Of a stretch of DNA of 64,000 bases, positions 22,231-32,720 are shown piece after piece. The DNA comes from Hofstenia miamia (lineage: Eukaryota > Xenacoelomorpha > Acoela), in NCBI GenBank assembly GCA_004352715.1, contig SCFE01000007.1, forward strand, positions 73,852 through 137,851, given 5' to 3'. The notes under the pieces are model-generated. The model saw nothing but the letters and a program-made list of their open reading frames with translations. It did not search any database and was not told the DNA's origin. The number at the start of each line of letters is the position of its first letter. Position 1 is the first letter of the stretch. Both the position numbers and the translations under genes were made by a program.

Positions 22231-23589
22231 GTATGTTTAATGAGTGTGAAAATGAGTTCTGGGAAATGTATAATGAAATAATTGCCTGGCAATCACATAG
22301 TTGTGAGAAGGCCCAGTTCCTGTGCTGTAAAGTAGTTGATAACAATGATAATCCAATATGTTGAATACAGAAGTATCCTTCTGATATTATTGAGCCAATC
22401 TATGTAGAAATTCCACAATTTCACAAAGTATGGAAATTGTTAGAAAAGATGGAGCTAGAATGCAGGGCCAATAGGTATTCTGATAGTGTCTACATGGCAA
22501 AGTCAAAGCGAATCAGAGAACGATGGTCATATCATGCTTTACCTGATGAACATTTTGTCCCTCCGTGACAAGACTGTCAAAATTATTAATTAGTAACTGC
22601 AATGTTCTAGCAATGGACAGAATGATGTCTAGTTATCTCACTCTAAAGGAGAAAAGCAAGTTCTTTGTTAAGGCCACTGATAAAGTTGATGAAGTAAATA
22701 TAAGGATTGGCGAAGTTGAGCATGAAAAACTGCCAGGAGTGCAAGCTATACTTGTCAAACAGAGACAAGATGATCATTATCGACTCATTTCATTAGTAGA
22801 AATATACTCTTATTTGCTAGGCAATGAATATATCAGGATAACATTCAATTTTGTCCATATTCAAACTGTTCCAAAAGAACAGGGTAAATTTTTCTCAAAT
22901 AAAACCAATCTCATTACAAATGAGGAAAAAGTAAACTTACCTGTGGGAAACAGTTTACACACTGCTAAATGCAAACAATAAGAGAAGCAGGAAAAAGTAA
23001 GTTAGCTCCAGATTCAATTACCATCTTTTCATGTAGACCACCTTCTCTACTTTTTGTTAAATTGATTGATTATTTTTCATGGTTCATTACAGAAGAGATT
23101 TGTAAAGAACTAAATTCTCCTAAATGGATTCATGGTTTTAAAAGAGTTGTCAGATTAAGGTAATCTGCTGTGGTTAATTTTTTGACTGAATGTGACAATT
23201 TTAAATCTAATCATGCCGAGGATAATCAAATGGTAACGAACATTGCTTCATTTATTGAAAGCATTTTATCTGATGATAGTCCATTCATAAGTAAGGCAAA
23301 AAATCTGACAAACATTACAAATGCAATAGTTGTATGTCCATTTGTAAAGCCTACAAATCCCATTGTTTTTCTTACTCACATTTTATTGATTCAAAGTGAA
23401 TATGAAATTGCGTACGAATTGTTTCACAACAAGACTTTATCTGAGTCTATGAAATTTGCAAATCTTGTAGATGAAGAATCTTCTTCTGAAAATGCCCTTT
23501 CAATTTTGTACAAATACTATTTGAATGACTTGATTCATCATCATGGTGGAACCAGAATTGAAGATAAGTATTTAATGGCAAATTATTGA
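22231..23589 (+). pseudogene. Helitron Rep-helicase linker
   Basis: Pieces at 22,245-22,560, 22,565-22,981, 22,969-23,163 and 23,170-23,589 read as one protein with frame changes. Recognisable is SLVEIYSYLLGNEYI followed by FVHIQTVPKEQ, which resembles the segment between Rep and helicase in Helitrons (E-x6-LLG, then V-x-F-x-x-T). The last piece includes a potential N-terminal helicase-flanking stretch (IRIEDKYLMANY-like). No enzymatic motif is assigned here. Confidence 0.5.
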
Positions 23590-23659
23590 AAAGATTGTTT
23601 CAATGGGCAAATATTTTTCATGGAAACTCCTGCGGTTTTTAGTAGGATCATAAAAACAG

Positions 23660-25096
23660 ATGTTCACGGAAAAAACAAATGAGTTTCTAATGTCTGTAAA
23701 AATAAATCAAATTACAAACTTAATGAAGATATTTCAAGGTGATTTACCATTACAAGATGCTTTTCTCAACAGCACACATGAGTTTTCATTAGATTGGGAG
23801 CCTGTGATGAGGAAGCTGATTTTCAAACTGTTGAGTCATTTATGGAACAAATCAATACATTTTATGCAAACAAAACTTCAATGAATTCATACTTTTATGG
23901 TGAAAAAATTTTTATTCCATTTCAGGTTGGTAAAACTTTCATTATTAGTAACTAATCAATTGTTTAGATAATAAGTGGGCCTCCTGGAACAGGAAAAATA
24001 TATCTGATATCAACTTTGCTGCTTTATGCTTTATCAAAGGGTGCTACAGTAATAGTAACTGCATTGGCAAGTGAGCATGCTGCGCGAATTTGCGGTTTGT
24101 ATATTAGTAAACTATTTAGATTTCCGGCAATTAACAATAAATCACATAATTTGTCTGACCAGCTTGCTTCATTGAGTATACAAAGGCTAGAAAGAGATTC
24201 TGAGCAATTGTCTCATTAAACTATTGGATATTTTATCTTTTGAAGATGTGGGAATGATACCATTTGAAGTTTGGTGTGCAATAGATTTAGTTCTTCGGGT
24301 ATTAAGAGAGTAAAATATTCCATTTGGAGGAGTCTATATTTTAGATAATGGAGACTGTTTGCAATTACCCCCTCCTTCAGGAATTCCAATATGGGTTTGC
24401 CCTACTTTCTTAGCACTATCAAAATTTTCCTTTCGTAAGGAATTTGTAAGAATGAGACAAGTTGATGGTAAAAAACTAATTCAAATACTAGGACACGGCA
24501 ACTGAAGCAATTAATATAATTCAGAGAAACTGTACATTTCTTCCAACATTTAAAGATGTACCCAATGAGGCATTAAGAATTTTTAGTACAAGAGGCTGAA
24601 AATACAGAATTTTCTGAAAACCTTAATGAAATTGTAGGTAGGAATGTGTCATATTTTCTATCAACAGCTGATGATGAAAAAAGATTTGGTGTTCAGTGGG
24701 TACCATCAAGGTAAAATATTAAATAAATTAGTGAAAGAACCAAAACAACTTTTATGCTATATTGATGCTATCTGTACGTTTACTAAGTGCTGTAGTAAAC
24801 AAACATATTTTCAATGGCAACTGTGCATCATAAATAGTGTTTCTAGTAATAACAAGGACAAGATTTCTGTTTGGATTCTGCTTTGTGGAATTAAAGATTT
24901 TCCAGCATCAGGTTCTAAAGATAATGTGTATACTGACAATGCTTTTAAGAAAATAAGAATATCTTTTGAAGCTGGACATTCTCAAAAGTTGAATTCAGTT
25001 TATTATAGACGCATCAATATCCCATTAAAAATTTCTTTGCTACAACAATTCACAAGTCTATGGAAGAAACACTTCCATCACTTGCTATTATGGTAA
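23660..25096 (+). pseudogene. Helitron PIF1-like SF1 helicase, motifs I to V
   Basis: Walker A reads SGPPGTGKI; the lysine codon is 23,995-23,997 and the following Thr is replaced by Ile (ATA). Walker B is VYILDNGDCLQLPP with Asp at 24,344-24,346, near the DxGDxxQLPP of PIF1 family members. A later piece (24,630-24,710) reads STADDEKRFGVQWVPS. Motif V is TIHKS at 25,045-25,059, the TIHKSQG signature of PIF1 and Helitron helicases. The mariner insertion follows 50 bp later. The helicase would unwind DNA 5' to 3' during rolling-circle transposition; here it is clearly disabled. Confidence 0.75.
23926..23967 (+). other. candidate 42-nt intron in the Helitron helicase
   Basis: GTTGGT donor, a strong TAACTAAT branch-like motif and TGTTTAG acceptor. 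Phase 0 splicing joins IFIPFQ to IISGPPGTGK and removes two in-frame stops immediately before Walker A. Confidence 0.65.
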
Positions 25097-25312
25097 TATC
25101 ATATTATACAAGGTGTGACAAAAAAGAAACGAGACTTTGTCTGTCACAGTAAGAACTGGCCTGCAATTGGCCAGTCAGTTGTGTCATATGATACGTAACA
25201 TCACGCCATGTTAAAGACGTAATATGGTCTCAGTATCTCCTTTCATTGAAATTCTGTAGCTATTTAAACACACACAAGTCAGTGTCTGTCAGAAATCTGT
25301 TACAACAAATTT

Positions 25313-26513
25313 ATGGAGCAACGAGTAAATTTGAAATTCCCTTTAAACCTTGGGAAGAAGCCTACAGAATGTTTAGAAATGCTTCAGAATGTGTATGGAG
25401 ATGACTGCATGTCATGCGCAAGAGTTTTCGAGTGGCATAAGCGTTTCAAAAGTGGCCGTGAGGATGTTGAAGATGACCCGAATTCAGGACGACCTTCCAC
25501 ATCCAAAACTGTAGACAACATAGACCGTGTGAATCGCATGGTGGGTGGAGATGGGAGACTGACTGTTCGGATGATTTCCTATGAATTGGGGATGAACAGG
25601 GAGACAGTTCGGACCATGTTGACTGAATGCGGAAAGTCTGTGACAAGATGGTACTAAAACTGCTGACTGATGATCACAAGGACAACCGCATCAATGTCTG
25701 CAGAAACATCATACAGATGATTGAGGAGGAACCGGATTTCCTTGGAAAAGTAATTACTGGAGATGAGACATGGGTATTTCAACATGACTCAGAGACAAAG
25801 AGGCGAAGCCTGCAATGGAAGACTCCAGCATTGCCAAGACTAAAGAAGGTCAGAATGTCGAAGTCGAAAATCAAGGTGATGCTGATCACATTTTTTGATC
25901 GAAGAGGTCTTGCTCACCACGAATTCGTGCCGGAGGGGTAAACTGTGAATCAGCACTTCTACAAGGAAGTTCTGGCTCGATTGTACAAGAGAGTCAGGCG
26001 CTGCAGACGCAATTTGTGGGAGAACCAATCATGGATGCTGCACCATGACAATGCGCCTGCACACACAGCCTTGAGTGTGCGGCGTTTTTTGACCTCAAAA
26101 CAGGTGACATGCTTGGCTCTTCCCAAAAATGAAAGCTGTACTGAAGGGTAGACATTTTGCATCTGTGGAAGACATCAAAAGTGCAGTGACGCAGCAGCTG
26201 AGGGACCTGAAGGAAGAATGCTTTGTAGAGTGTTTCCAGAGGTGGCAGTGCCAAATGATTAAGTGTGTNNNNNNNNNNNNNNNNNNNNNATGACAATGCG
26301 CCTGCACACACAGCCTTGAGTGTGCGGCGTTTTTTGACCTCAAAACAGGTGACATGCTTGGCTCTTCCCAAAAATGAAAGCTGTACTGAAGGGTAGACAT
26401 TTTGCATCTGTGGAAGACATCAAAAGTGCAGTGACGCAGCAGCTGAGGGACCTGAAGGAAGAATGCTTTGTAGAGTGTTTCCAGAGGTGGCAGTGCCAAA
26501 TGATTAAGTGTGT
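25313..26513 (+). pseudogene. mariner transposase, inactive
   Basis: The N-terminal HTH region (25,313-25,620) includes VFEWHKRFKSGREDVEDD and the SGRPST linker typical of mariners and of the SETMAR-like relatives. A frameshift follows near 25,625. The next frame (25,627-25,941) contains GDETW with the first catalytic Asp (residue 46), then TAA at 25,939 where relatives have Gln. The third piece (25,945 on) has MLHHDNAPAH with the second Asp. The segment that should carry the third Asp (PYSPDLAP in relatives) is deleted near 26,105, where SKQVT runs straight into a WLFPKMKAVLKG-like tail in another frame. The enzyme cannot be active. Confidence 0.85.
26045..26513. repeat. 224-bp duplication across a 21-N gap (probable artefact)
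   Basis: The sequence 26,045-26,268 is repeated at 26,290-26,513 on the other side of N 26,269-26,289. Both copies cover the same part of the transposase gene. Identity appears complete by eye, which is expected if two overlapping contigs were joined without merging. Confidence 0.85.
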
Positions 26514-26621
26514 TAACTGTGATGGGGGACTATTTCGAAGGTACAAATTAGTATTTTGTGTTCTACTTATAAATAAATGTTTTCTGAATAAAGTCTCGTT
26601 TCTTTTTTGTCACATATCGTA

Positions 26622-26818
26622 TATAAAATACTCATAGATATTTAGGTCTCAACTACAAACAAAGTTTCAAAATTGTCGTGCTTGGAGCAGGTGTATGTAA
26701 TTCTAAGCCGTGTTCAATCTCTTCAAAAAATATATTTTGTTGGTCACATGCATGAAATACTTGAAGCCATAAGATTAGCTTTAATGAAAAAATCTCAATA
26801 TCAAAATCTATTATAGGA
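26622..26818 (+). pseudogene. Helitron helicase motif VI, continuation after mariner
   Basis: Once the mariner and one TA are removed, the frame of TIHKS continues through a single stop into LEQVYVILSRVQSL (26,682 on). This is SF1 motif VI (Q-x-Y-V-x-L-S-R-V) of PIF1-type helicases, followed by KIYFVGHMHEIL. It ends at TAG 26,814-26,816. The match confirms that one gene is split by the insertion. Confidence 0.75.
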
Positions 26819-26827
26819 CAAGGTTCG

Positions 26828-27232
26828 GTGTATGATCTTACTAAAGGTATATACAAGCCATTTCACATTCTGGTTCCTGAAACACCTAATGGCTGTGCTG
26901 CATATTTTCAGTCGATTACAACTAAAAGCAGATGCATTTTAACAACAACTTCATTGAAGTCTAGTCTGTGTGCACTCAATACCGGAATATATTCTACTTC
27001 AAAGCCTTTTGCTTTGATGTGTTTTGCTGCTGGATTTAGTGATATACAGGAAGCAGAAGTGTTTCTAAATGAAATTTATATTACAATGAGTCCAGCGGAA
27101 GTCTGTACACAAATGTTGAACTTGTGTAAAGCTCATGAAATGGAAAAAATCAATTTGTATAAAAGCTGCAGACTAACACCATATAATCAAGGTACAGATC
27201 AATGTAAGTTATTATCATTGAAATATATTTAG
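26828..27232 (+). CDS. unrecognised ORF following the Helitron helicase
   Basis: A 134-codon frame starting 12 bases after the helicase stop and in a different frame; an upstream extension (GQGSVYDLTKG) is open for a few codons more. It is rich in Cys, Ser and Thr (KSSLCALNTGIYSTSKPFAL, MCFAAGFSDIQEAEVF). I recognise no domain. It is the longest undamaged frame in the element, which is unusual given the decay upstream. It could be a second Helitron ORF, a captured gene fragment or unrelated sequence. Confidence 0.35.
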   Translation: MYDLTKGIYKPFHILVPETPNGCAAYFQSITTKSRCILTTTSLKSSLCALNTGIYSTSKPFALMCFAAGFSDIQEAEVFLNEIYITMSPAEVCTQMLNLCKAHEMEKINLYKSCRLTPYNQGTDQCKLLSLKYI

Positions 27233-27239
27233 ATGGCCA

Positions 27240-28779
27240 AGTCATGTAAAATCACAGCATTCAAAATGTTGAAATACAAAAACAGGTTTGATTTTATTAA
27301 AAAATCTGCTTTATCATTAATACAAAATAATTTAAATTGCAAATATTTTAGTAAATGCTATTAATTCAGAAAATTCGCAAATTTTCAAATTGTGGTTAGT
27401 TGAATTTTTTGCTATTAAAAAGTGAAGTAATGTATATAATTTAGATTAATAAAATATCAATTTTCAATAATTGCAACTTTAGAGCTTCCAATGTAAAGAT
27501 GACAAAATGCAACTCACTGAATAATTTATATACTCATTGAAATATGACATTTAATTTTTGCCATTTTTCCTTAAAACGCATTCGACCATTCAGTGATAAA
27601 ACTTCTGCAATGATTTTAATGGATAGTCTGAGAGATTTTAAAATGCATGATTGTTGGCAAAATAAAACTCCTACATTAATGATGAATTTACAAAATTTTG
27701 CGAAGTCCATAGATGCATATTTCAGATGGATGTAAACTAAAGTGCTACCTTTGTCTAATGTCTAAGTATGAAATTGTGTAATAAATCTTATATAAAAATA
27801 ATAAACTACTTATAAAATGTCCTTCATTGTGTTGAAAACCATTTTTAGTGAATGGTGTAATGAACTTTGAAGGTAGAAAATGCTGCATTAAAACCACATA
27901 CACTTTTTTAAGATGTCACAATATTTTACACACAGAAATGAATGCAAATAAAGTTTTCTCCTAATAAAATGTGACATTAAGAAGAATGAAAACTTTTTGG
28001 TAAGAATTTATGAGCATACATTTAAATGATGCTCTCATCTACTAAAAAACTGTTGAATTCTAGTTAGAAGAGGAAGAATATGCTTTCACATGCAGAATTA
28101 GAATTTCACATTTTGAATGCATGATATACATAGAAGTCAGCTTGGCAAGGATTAATCAAGTAAAATTTCGTAGAAAGGATTATTACAGGTTAGAATCCGC
28201 AATATTAAATATATTAATTATTTAAGATAAAATACTAAATATAATGCATTGAAAAGCTTGATTTAAGGAGGAATTGGTTGGCAAGATTCTTAATTAATTT
28301 ATTATATGACATAACAGAGTTTGGCGATAGTTACAATACTTTTTCTCAATGAGAAAAGTAAAATATACTGTTGAAAGGTATTGGCAAATACTGAGCAGTT
28401 CAATGCAACTGCGCAGTATTTGCTGAAGTTAATACATTAATTAGTCTAATTGTTAATGAGTGTTTCTATATAAATAAAAACATTGGAATATGATTTTGGG
28501 AAAAATAGTAGAAAATTAAGCTGTATTTTAGGAGGAACTGACAAAATTGCCGGAAGTATTTAATGATGAAAAGATGTGCAATTCAAAAGGCTCACTAAAG
28601 TATATTGAGTGTAAAATGCTTTGTATAGAGAAAATGTCATTATACAATATCTAATATGTATTTGCAAGGTGATATTAGAAATATTTGAAATAAAGATATT
28701 TTCTTATATTTATAAAATTCAAATATAAGAATTGCTATAGGGAATGGACATTGCAAATATGAACACATTTATTAATACG

Positions 28780-28813
<34 letters not shown>

Positions 28814-29800
28814 TATATGCAAATAGACTACATAGAATTTATAAATGCGATTAAGGAAAAATATCTAGGCAGTCATAGATAGAGAATTTTATTGAAGTTA
28901 TTAAAAATTAACACTTAGGTTGTGTATAAAGTTGATAGTATCATCAAATAGCAATTGTGAAAAATAGACATTCTAGTTTAATGGCATAAATGTTTGCTCT
29001 GCTAAAATGTTAAGCCACAATGTCAAGAAAATAGTGAATTTAAATTTAAAATATTTTCAACTTTGGTTAGATATTTTTGGAATTAATGCAAGATAAAATA
29101 TTTATGAACGTTGCCATGAATTCAAACTTCATAAATCTAAGAAACAAAGAATATTTTCACATGGAGCTGGTCAGTGTGTGCATTTTGATATATAACTTTA
29201 GTCCAGGTAGTAAATAGTTGCAGAGCAATGGCGTTGCGAAATGTGTTAGTTAGAAGTAGAAGCATAGAGATTTGCAAGTTTTTTTAACAAAGGTATTCAT
29301 TATCCAAAGGGTATCGTAAGGGAGGAGTCAGTCATGGATCACACAAGGAAAGGGCGTCCAAACAAAAGAATAGTATTAAAAAACAAAGAAGTGAACTTAA
29401 TAGTTTATCAATATTATTGCATTGATAACTCTTAAAAATTTCAATACAAAAATTGTAGTAAATATTATTCAACCTTGCTAAGGATCAAGACACTGCTGGA
29501 AAACTGGAGCTTATAAGTAATCACAAAGAATAAAAAAGAGCTAACAGATTATTCAAATCATGAAGTGAAAAAAAATTATCTTCAGGAAATGTTTCTGCAA
29601 GAACTATTTGAAGAGTCGCAGGGGTGCAACCCCCGAACTGCCCAGTACTGAGTGAAGATCTTCAGCGTTAAAAAACTGTTACGGGAAGATGGTGTCCATT
29701 GGGGAAAACTCGGAACATGGCCAGAACTTTCAAAATCTGAGCAGCTTAACCAGCGGTACATCAGGCTGTGGATCCTGATTGTATTTCTGAGCCAAATTAT
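27240..29800. other. anonymous AT-rich region
   Basis: Contains a 63-codon frame at 27,544-27,735 without recognisable motif, a hairpin at 28,384-28,423 and a (TA)n tract at about 28,782-28,809. Some coding-like text near 29,330-29,720 (HTRKGRPNKRIVLKNK) may belong to the Gypsy remnant that follows. No other feature is seen. Confidence 0.5.
28384..28423. repeat. hairpin, 17-bp arms, 6-nt loop
   Basis: GCAAATACTGAGCAGTT and AACTGCGCAGTATTTGC are reverse complements with one mismatch, around the loop CAATGC. Confidence 0.85.
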
Positions 29801-29879
29801 GAAATCAAGAGTGATGATTATGTTATAACTCCAAATAACTAAGCAAGCCGATATAAAAACATGAAAAGCGGAACGGACT

Positions 29880-30420
29880 TTTCGTTTCCTTTTCGATAAA
29901 TTCAGGTAGTGCAGTAAATGTTATAAACGAAAAACTATTTTGGACAATTAAGTCGAATGGTACAGTTCTCCGCAAAAGCTCGTATGGTAAAGTTTTAGTA
30001 TTACTAGGTGAATTTAATACACATGTAAAGGTACTTGGACAAAGGTATTTGTCAATCTTTGTTGTTAAGAGTAGTCGTGGTAAACCCATCAGAGTACAAT
30101 CCAGTGCGCAGAGAATGGGTTTTCTAAGCTTGTCTAAAAATCCTGCTGATATTTTTTCAAGACAACCAATTTCCGACATGTTGTATTTGAAGGAAGAACA
30201 AACAGCAGGACATTGATTTTGCGATAAGCAAAAAAACAGATGTTTTTTCAAAATTATTGCAAAGCTAATGATCTTCTGCAAGATAAGTAATTGGTTAAAA
30301 CCAACTGGTGAAGAAGTAGAACAAATGGTAAAATTTTGTTTATGTTGTCAAGTATCAAGCTCCGCGATTCCATGGAATTAAAATCAATTCTGCTCACTTT
30401 GATTATCGAATTTTAGCAAA
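29880..30420 (+). pseudogene. Ty3/Gypsy pol remnant: protease, RNase H end, integrase zinc region
   Basis: The frame reads INSGSAVNVINEKLFW at 29,896, which matches the DTGSAVNVI active-site region of Gypsy proteases with the catalytic Asp changed to Asn (codon 29,899-29,901). About 40 residues later come VLGQRYLSIFVV and SSRGKPI, then abruptly NPADIFSRQP, the end of RNase H in Gypsy polyproteins. A later frame gives EEVEQMVKFCLCCQ, the second half of the HHCC zinc region of integrase. The whole reverse transcriptase is missing between them, so the remnant is internally deleted. No LTRs were found nearby. Confidence 0.6.
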
Positions 30421-30429
30421 TTGCTCTCT

Positions 30430-31900
30430 TTAAGATATTAATTAGAATTTCAATAAATTAATTAAAATATTTTTAAAAAATCGATTCTAAAAACTTCAAC
30501 AAATGAACTAATATCCATACTAAACCAAGTTTTGAATGACTGTTGGTATTCGAAATTTAGCATTTATTGACCAAAATAGATATCGAAAAATGGCGGAATA
30601 TATTAATTATAATCCGCCTAGTTTAGAACATCTTAGCCTATTAAACAACATCAAGCAATTCCATAACATGGTTGATGTGACTTAAAAGCAATTTAATGAA
30701 AAATACTAACACCTATGCTAAAAATAATAAAAGTGTTAAAATATTATTCTTTTGAAACGCATTGGATAATACGTACATATTTATGAGGTATGTACATGAC
30801 GGAGTTACGGTTACGCTCAATTTGGCTTAAGCAGTACAGCATATCAGGACGCAAACCAAAAAAAATTGTATGTTAATTGAACCCACTTTAAATTGAAAAA
30901 CCCGCAAGTAGACAAAATACATTAGTTTATAAATATATTGAATATTTCCAACGTGCTAAAATATTAATGGAATTAAAGTTGCGTTTACACTAGCTCGCAT
31001 TTTACAGACTGTGAAAAGTGTAAAAATCAAATTTGGGACGAGATTATGTTGTTAATGGAACCAATTGCGTAATATATAAGAACAATTGAGCAATGATGGG
31101 TTCATTATCCCTACATTGCCTAACCTATACATAATTATATATCACCACACTGGAGTGATTATATATACAAAGGCCATCAATTAGCATGCTTGTAGATAGT
31201 AATTTAAACAATAGATTTGATTTACAAGCATATCCACCCACTACCTTGCATGGTATGATGTGTCAATAAAATTATTACCTACACTTTTAATCAAGTAAAA
31301 CATTCTTAGTGATATTGAATTACAACATCAGTCTTAAAATTTTAAGTAATCCTTAAAATTGAAAAAGCTCTTTTGATTTCTACAGATAACTGAGCGCTTA
31401 TACAATTTTCAATGAAAACTAAACTATCAATATTATGTAAAACCAGATATGATCGTATCTAATTTCTCATAGTGATCAGCAAAATCTTTTTGTTTATGTA
31501 TTCGTTGCACTTCATCATTATAGATGGCAGCATAACTTGTTGCTTTTGGGAATATGCTTCAACTTCATCAAAGGTACAGTGTTCTATAACACATTAAAAG
31601 GCATTTTAAAAGGTGCACTGATTAATTAGTTCATAATTCGAAAGTAGGGTTTGTATAGCAAACTGGTCTTAGATTCACGATTTGTTTCCGAGTCTAGTTC
31701 TTTCAATTTCATAAGCTTAAACCCTTCGATCTTAAACACATGTCAACAATTCACAAAAATCCCATATACACGGTCTTTCATAATTGGCGCATTATTTCAT
31801 ATTAATTTAAATGGACCAATGGTATTTGAATGATGAAATATTTCATCATAATATGGATATATAAAGGGAATTTGAAATGTAATATGTCATTTTTATCTTA
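30430..31900. other. anonymous AT-rich region
   Basis: No gene or element recognised. A 60-codon frame at 31,651-31,833 has no motif and is probably chance. Confidence 0.5.
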
Positions 31901-31934
31901 GAATTGCCTGCGGACCGAAAATGAATTTACAATG

Positions 31935-32720
31935 CGAATTGAGATAGTTGGTCTATGGTTTGAAAATGGTAAAAACGCCACTGCATCTATGTGTGCATTT
32001 AAAAGCAAACACAAGTTACACAAAGACACTTTTTCACTGTCAACAATATCTAGATTGATCACCAAATTTGAAGACTGGAAATGTAGTGAATCTTCCTGGC
32101 AAAGGTCATAAATCTCCCCAGGAAATCTAGAAGAAATTCAAAGCAGCAGTGAGTTCTGTCATTGTTCCATATCAGCAATATCCAATGCAACCATCTACCG
32201 AATTTTCCGTAATCACCTGAATATGTATCCCTATCGGATTTATCATTCACAATTGATTACGACAGCAGATAAGAAAGATAGATTTGAATTCGCCCAGATG
32301 ATGCTGAACAATGGTCACCAATTCCTGAGACCGTTTGGTCAGATGAGACATACTTTTCAATTGATGGTGTGATCAATCGTCACAACTGTATAATCCTCAT
32401 CAGACAATTTCAACTGGATTACACTCGCGGAAAATTTGTCTATGGATCGAACTATTCTTTGATGGAACAGTTTTAAATGAATCATATCTGGGCATGTTAC
32501 AAAATCATATGGTGCCAAAAATTCCGGATATCAACTCGACTGTATTCATGCGAGATGGTGTACCACCTCACTACGGAAGGATAGTGACCAACTTTCTAAT
32601 TGAGAAATTTGGTAGGGATCGGATAATTAGATGAGGTTTCCCATCATACTCGTCTGCTAGATCACCTGATCTGAATCTCTTGAATATTGGTGAGCACTGA
32701 AGGCGAAAGTTTATCAATAC
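31935..32720 (+). pseudogene. IS630/Tc1-type transposase, N-terminal and catalytic parts
   Basis: The first frame reads IEIVGLWFENGKNATASMCA and STISRLITKFED, a helix-turn-helix arrangement. After frameshifts the catalytic core shows WSDETYFSIDG (first Asp), then FFDGTVLNESYLGMLQNHM, FMRDGVPPHYG (second Asp, FQQDGAPPH in relatives) and SARSPDLNLL (third acid region). The spacing fits the DDE/D family of IS630-Tc1-mariner, which cuts and pastes at TA sites. At least six frameshifts and stops are present. Confidence 0.75.

Larger units (their letters stand above)
25107..26621 (+). mobile_element. mariner-family transposon inserted in the Helitron
   Basis: The terminal inverted repeats are at 25,109-25,138 and about 26,590-26,619. 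They share TGTGACAAAAAAGAAACGAG after a slightly diverged tip (CAAGG versus CGATA). TA target duplications lie outside them (25,107-25,108; 26,620-26,621). The element is 1,511 bp as assembled, but 245 bp of this is a gap plus a duplicated block, so the true length is about 1.27 kb, normal for mariners. It separates helicase motif V (before) from motif VI (after) of the Helitron. Confidence 0.9.
19270..27232 (+). mobile_element. Helitron-type element (Rep/helicase), decayed and split by a mariner
   Basis: Fragments in three frames cover, in order, a long N-terminal region, the Rep motif LFVTLTCN (21,830-21,855), an HUH motif (22,120-22,128), a linker and a PIF1-like SF1 helicase with Walker A, Walker B and motifs V and VI. 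This order is that of Helitron Rep-Hel proteins, which nick and unwind DNA for rolling-circle transposition. Terminal TC/CTRR-plus-hairpin ends were not located, so the limits are only those of coding remnants. Dozens of stops and frameshifts and a mutated Walker A make it inactive. Confidence 0.75.

Noticed and set aside
29823-30281. 152-codon minus-strand frame
   Set aside because: It is the complement of the Gypsy protease/RNase H remnant, which has recognisable motifs on the plus strand.
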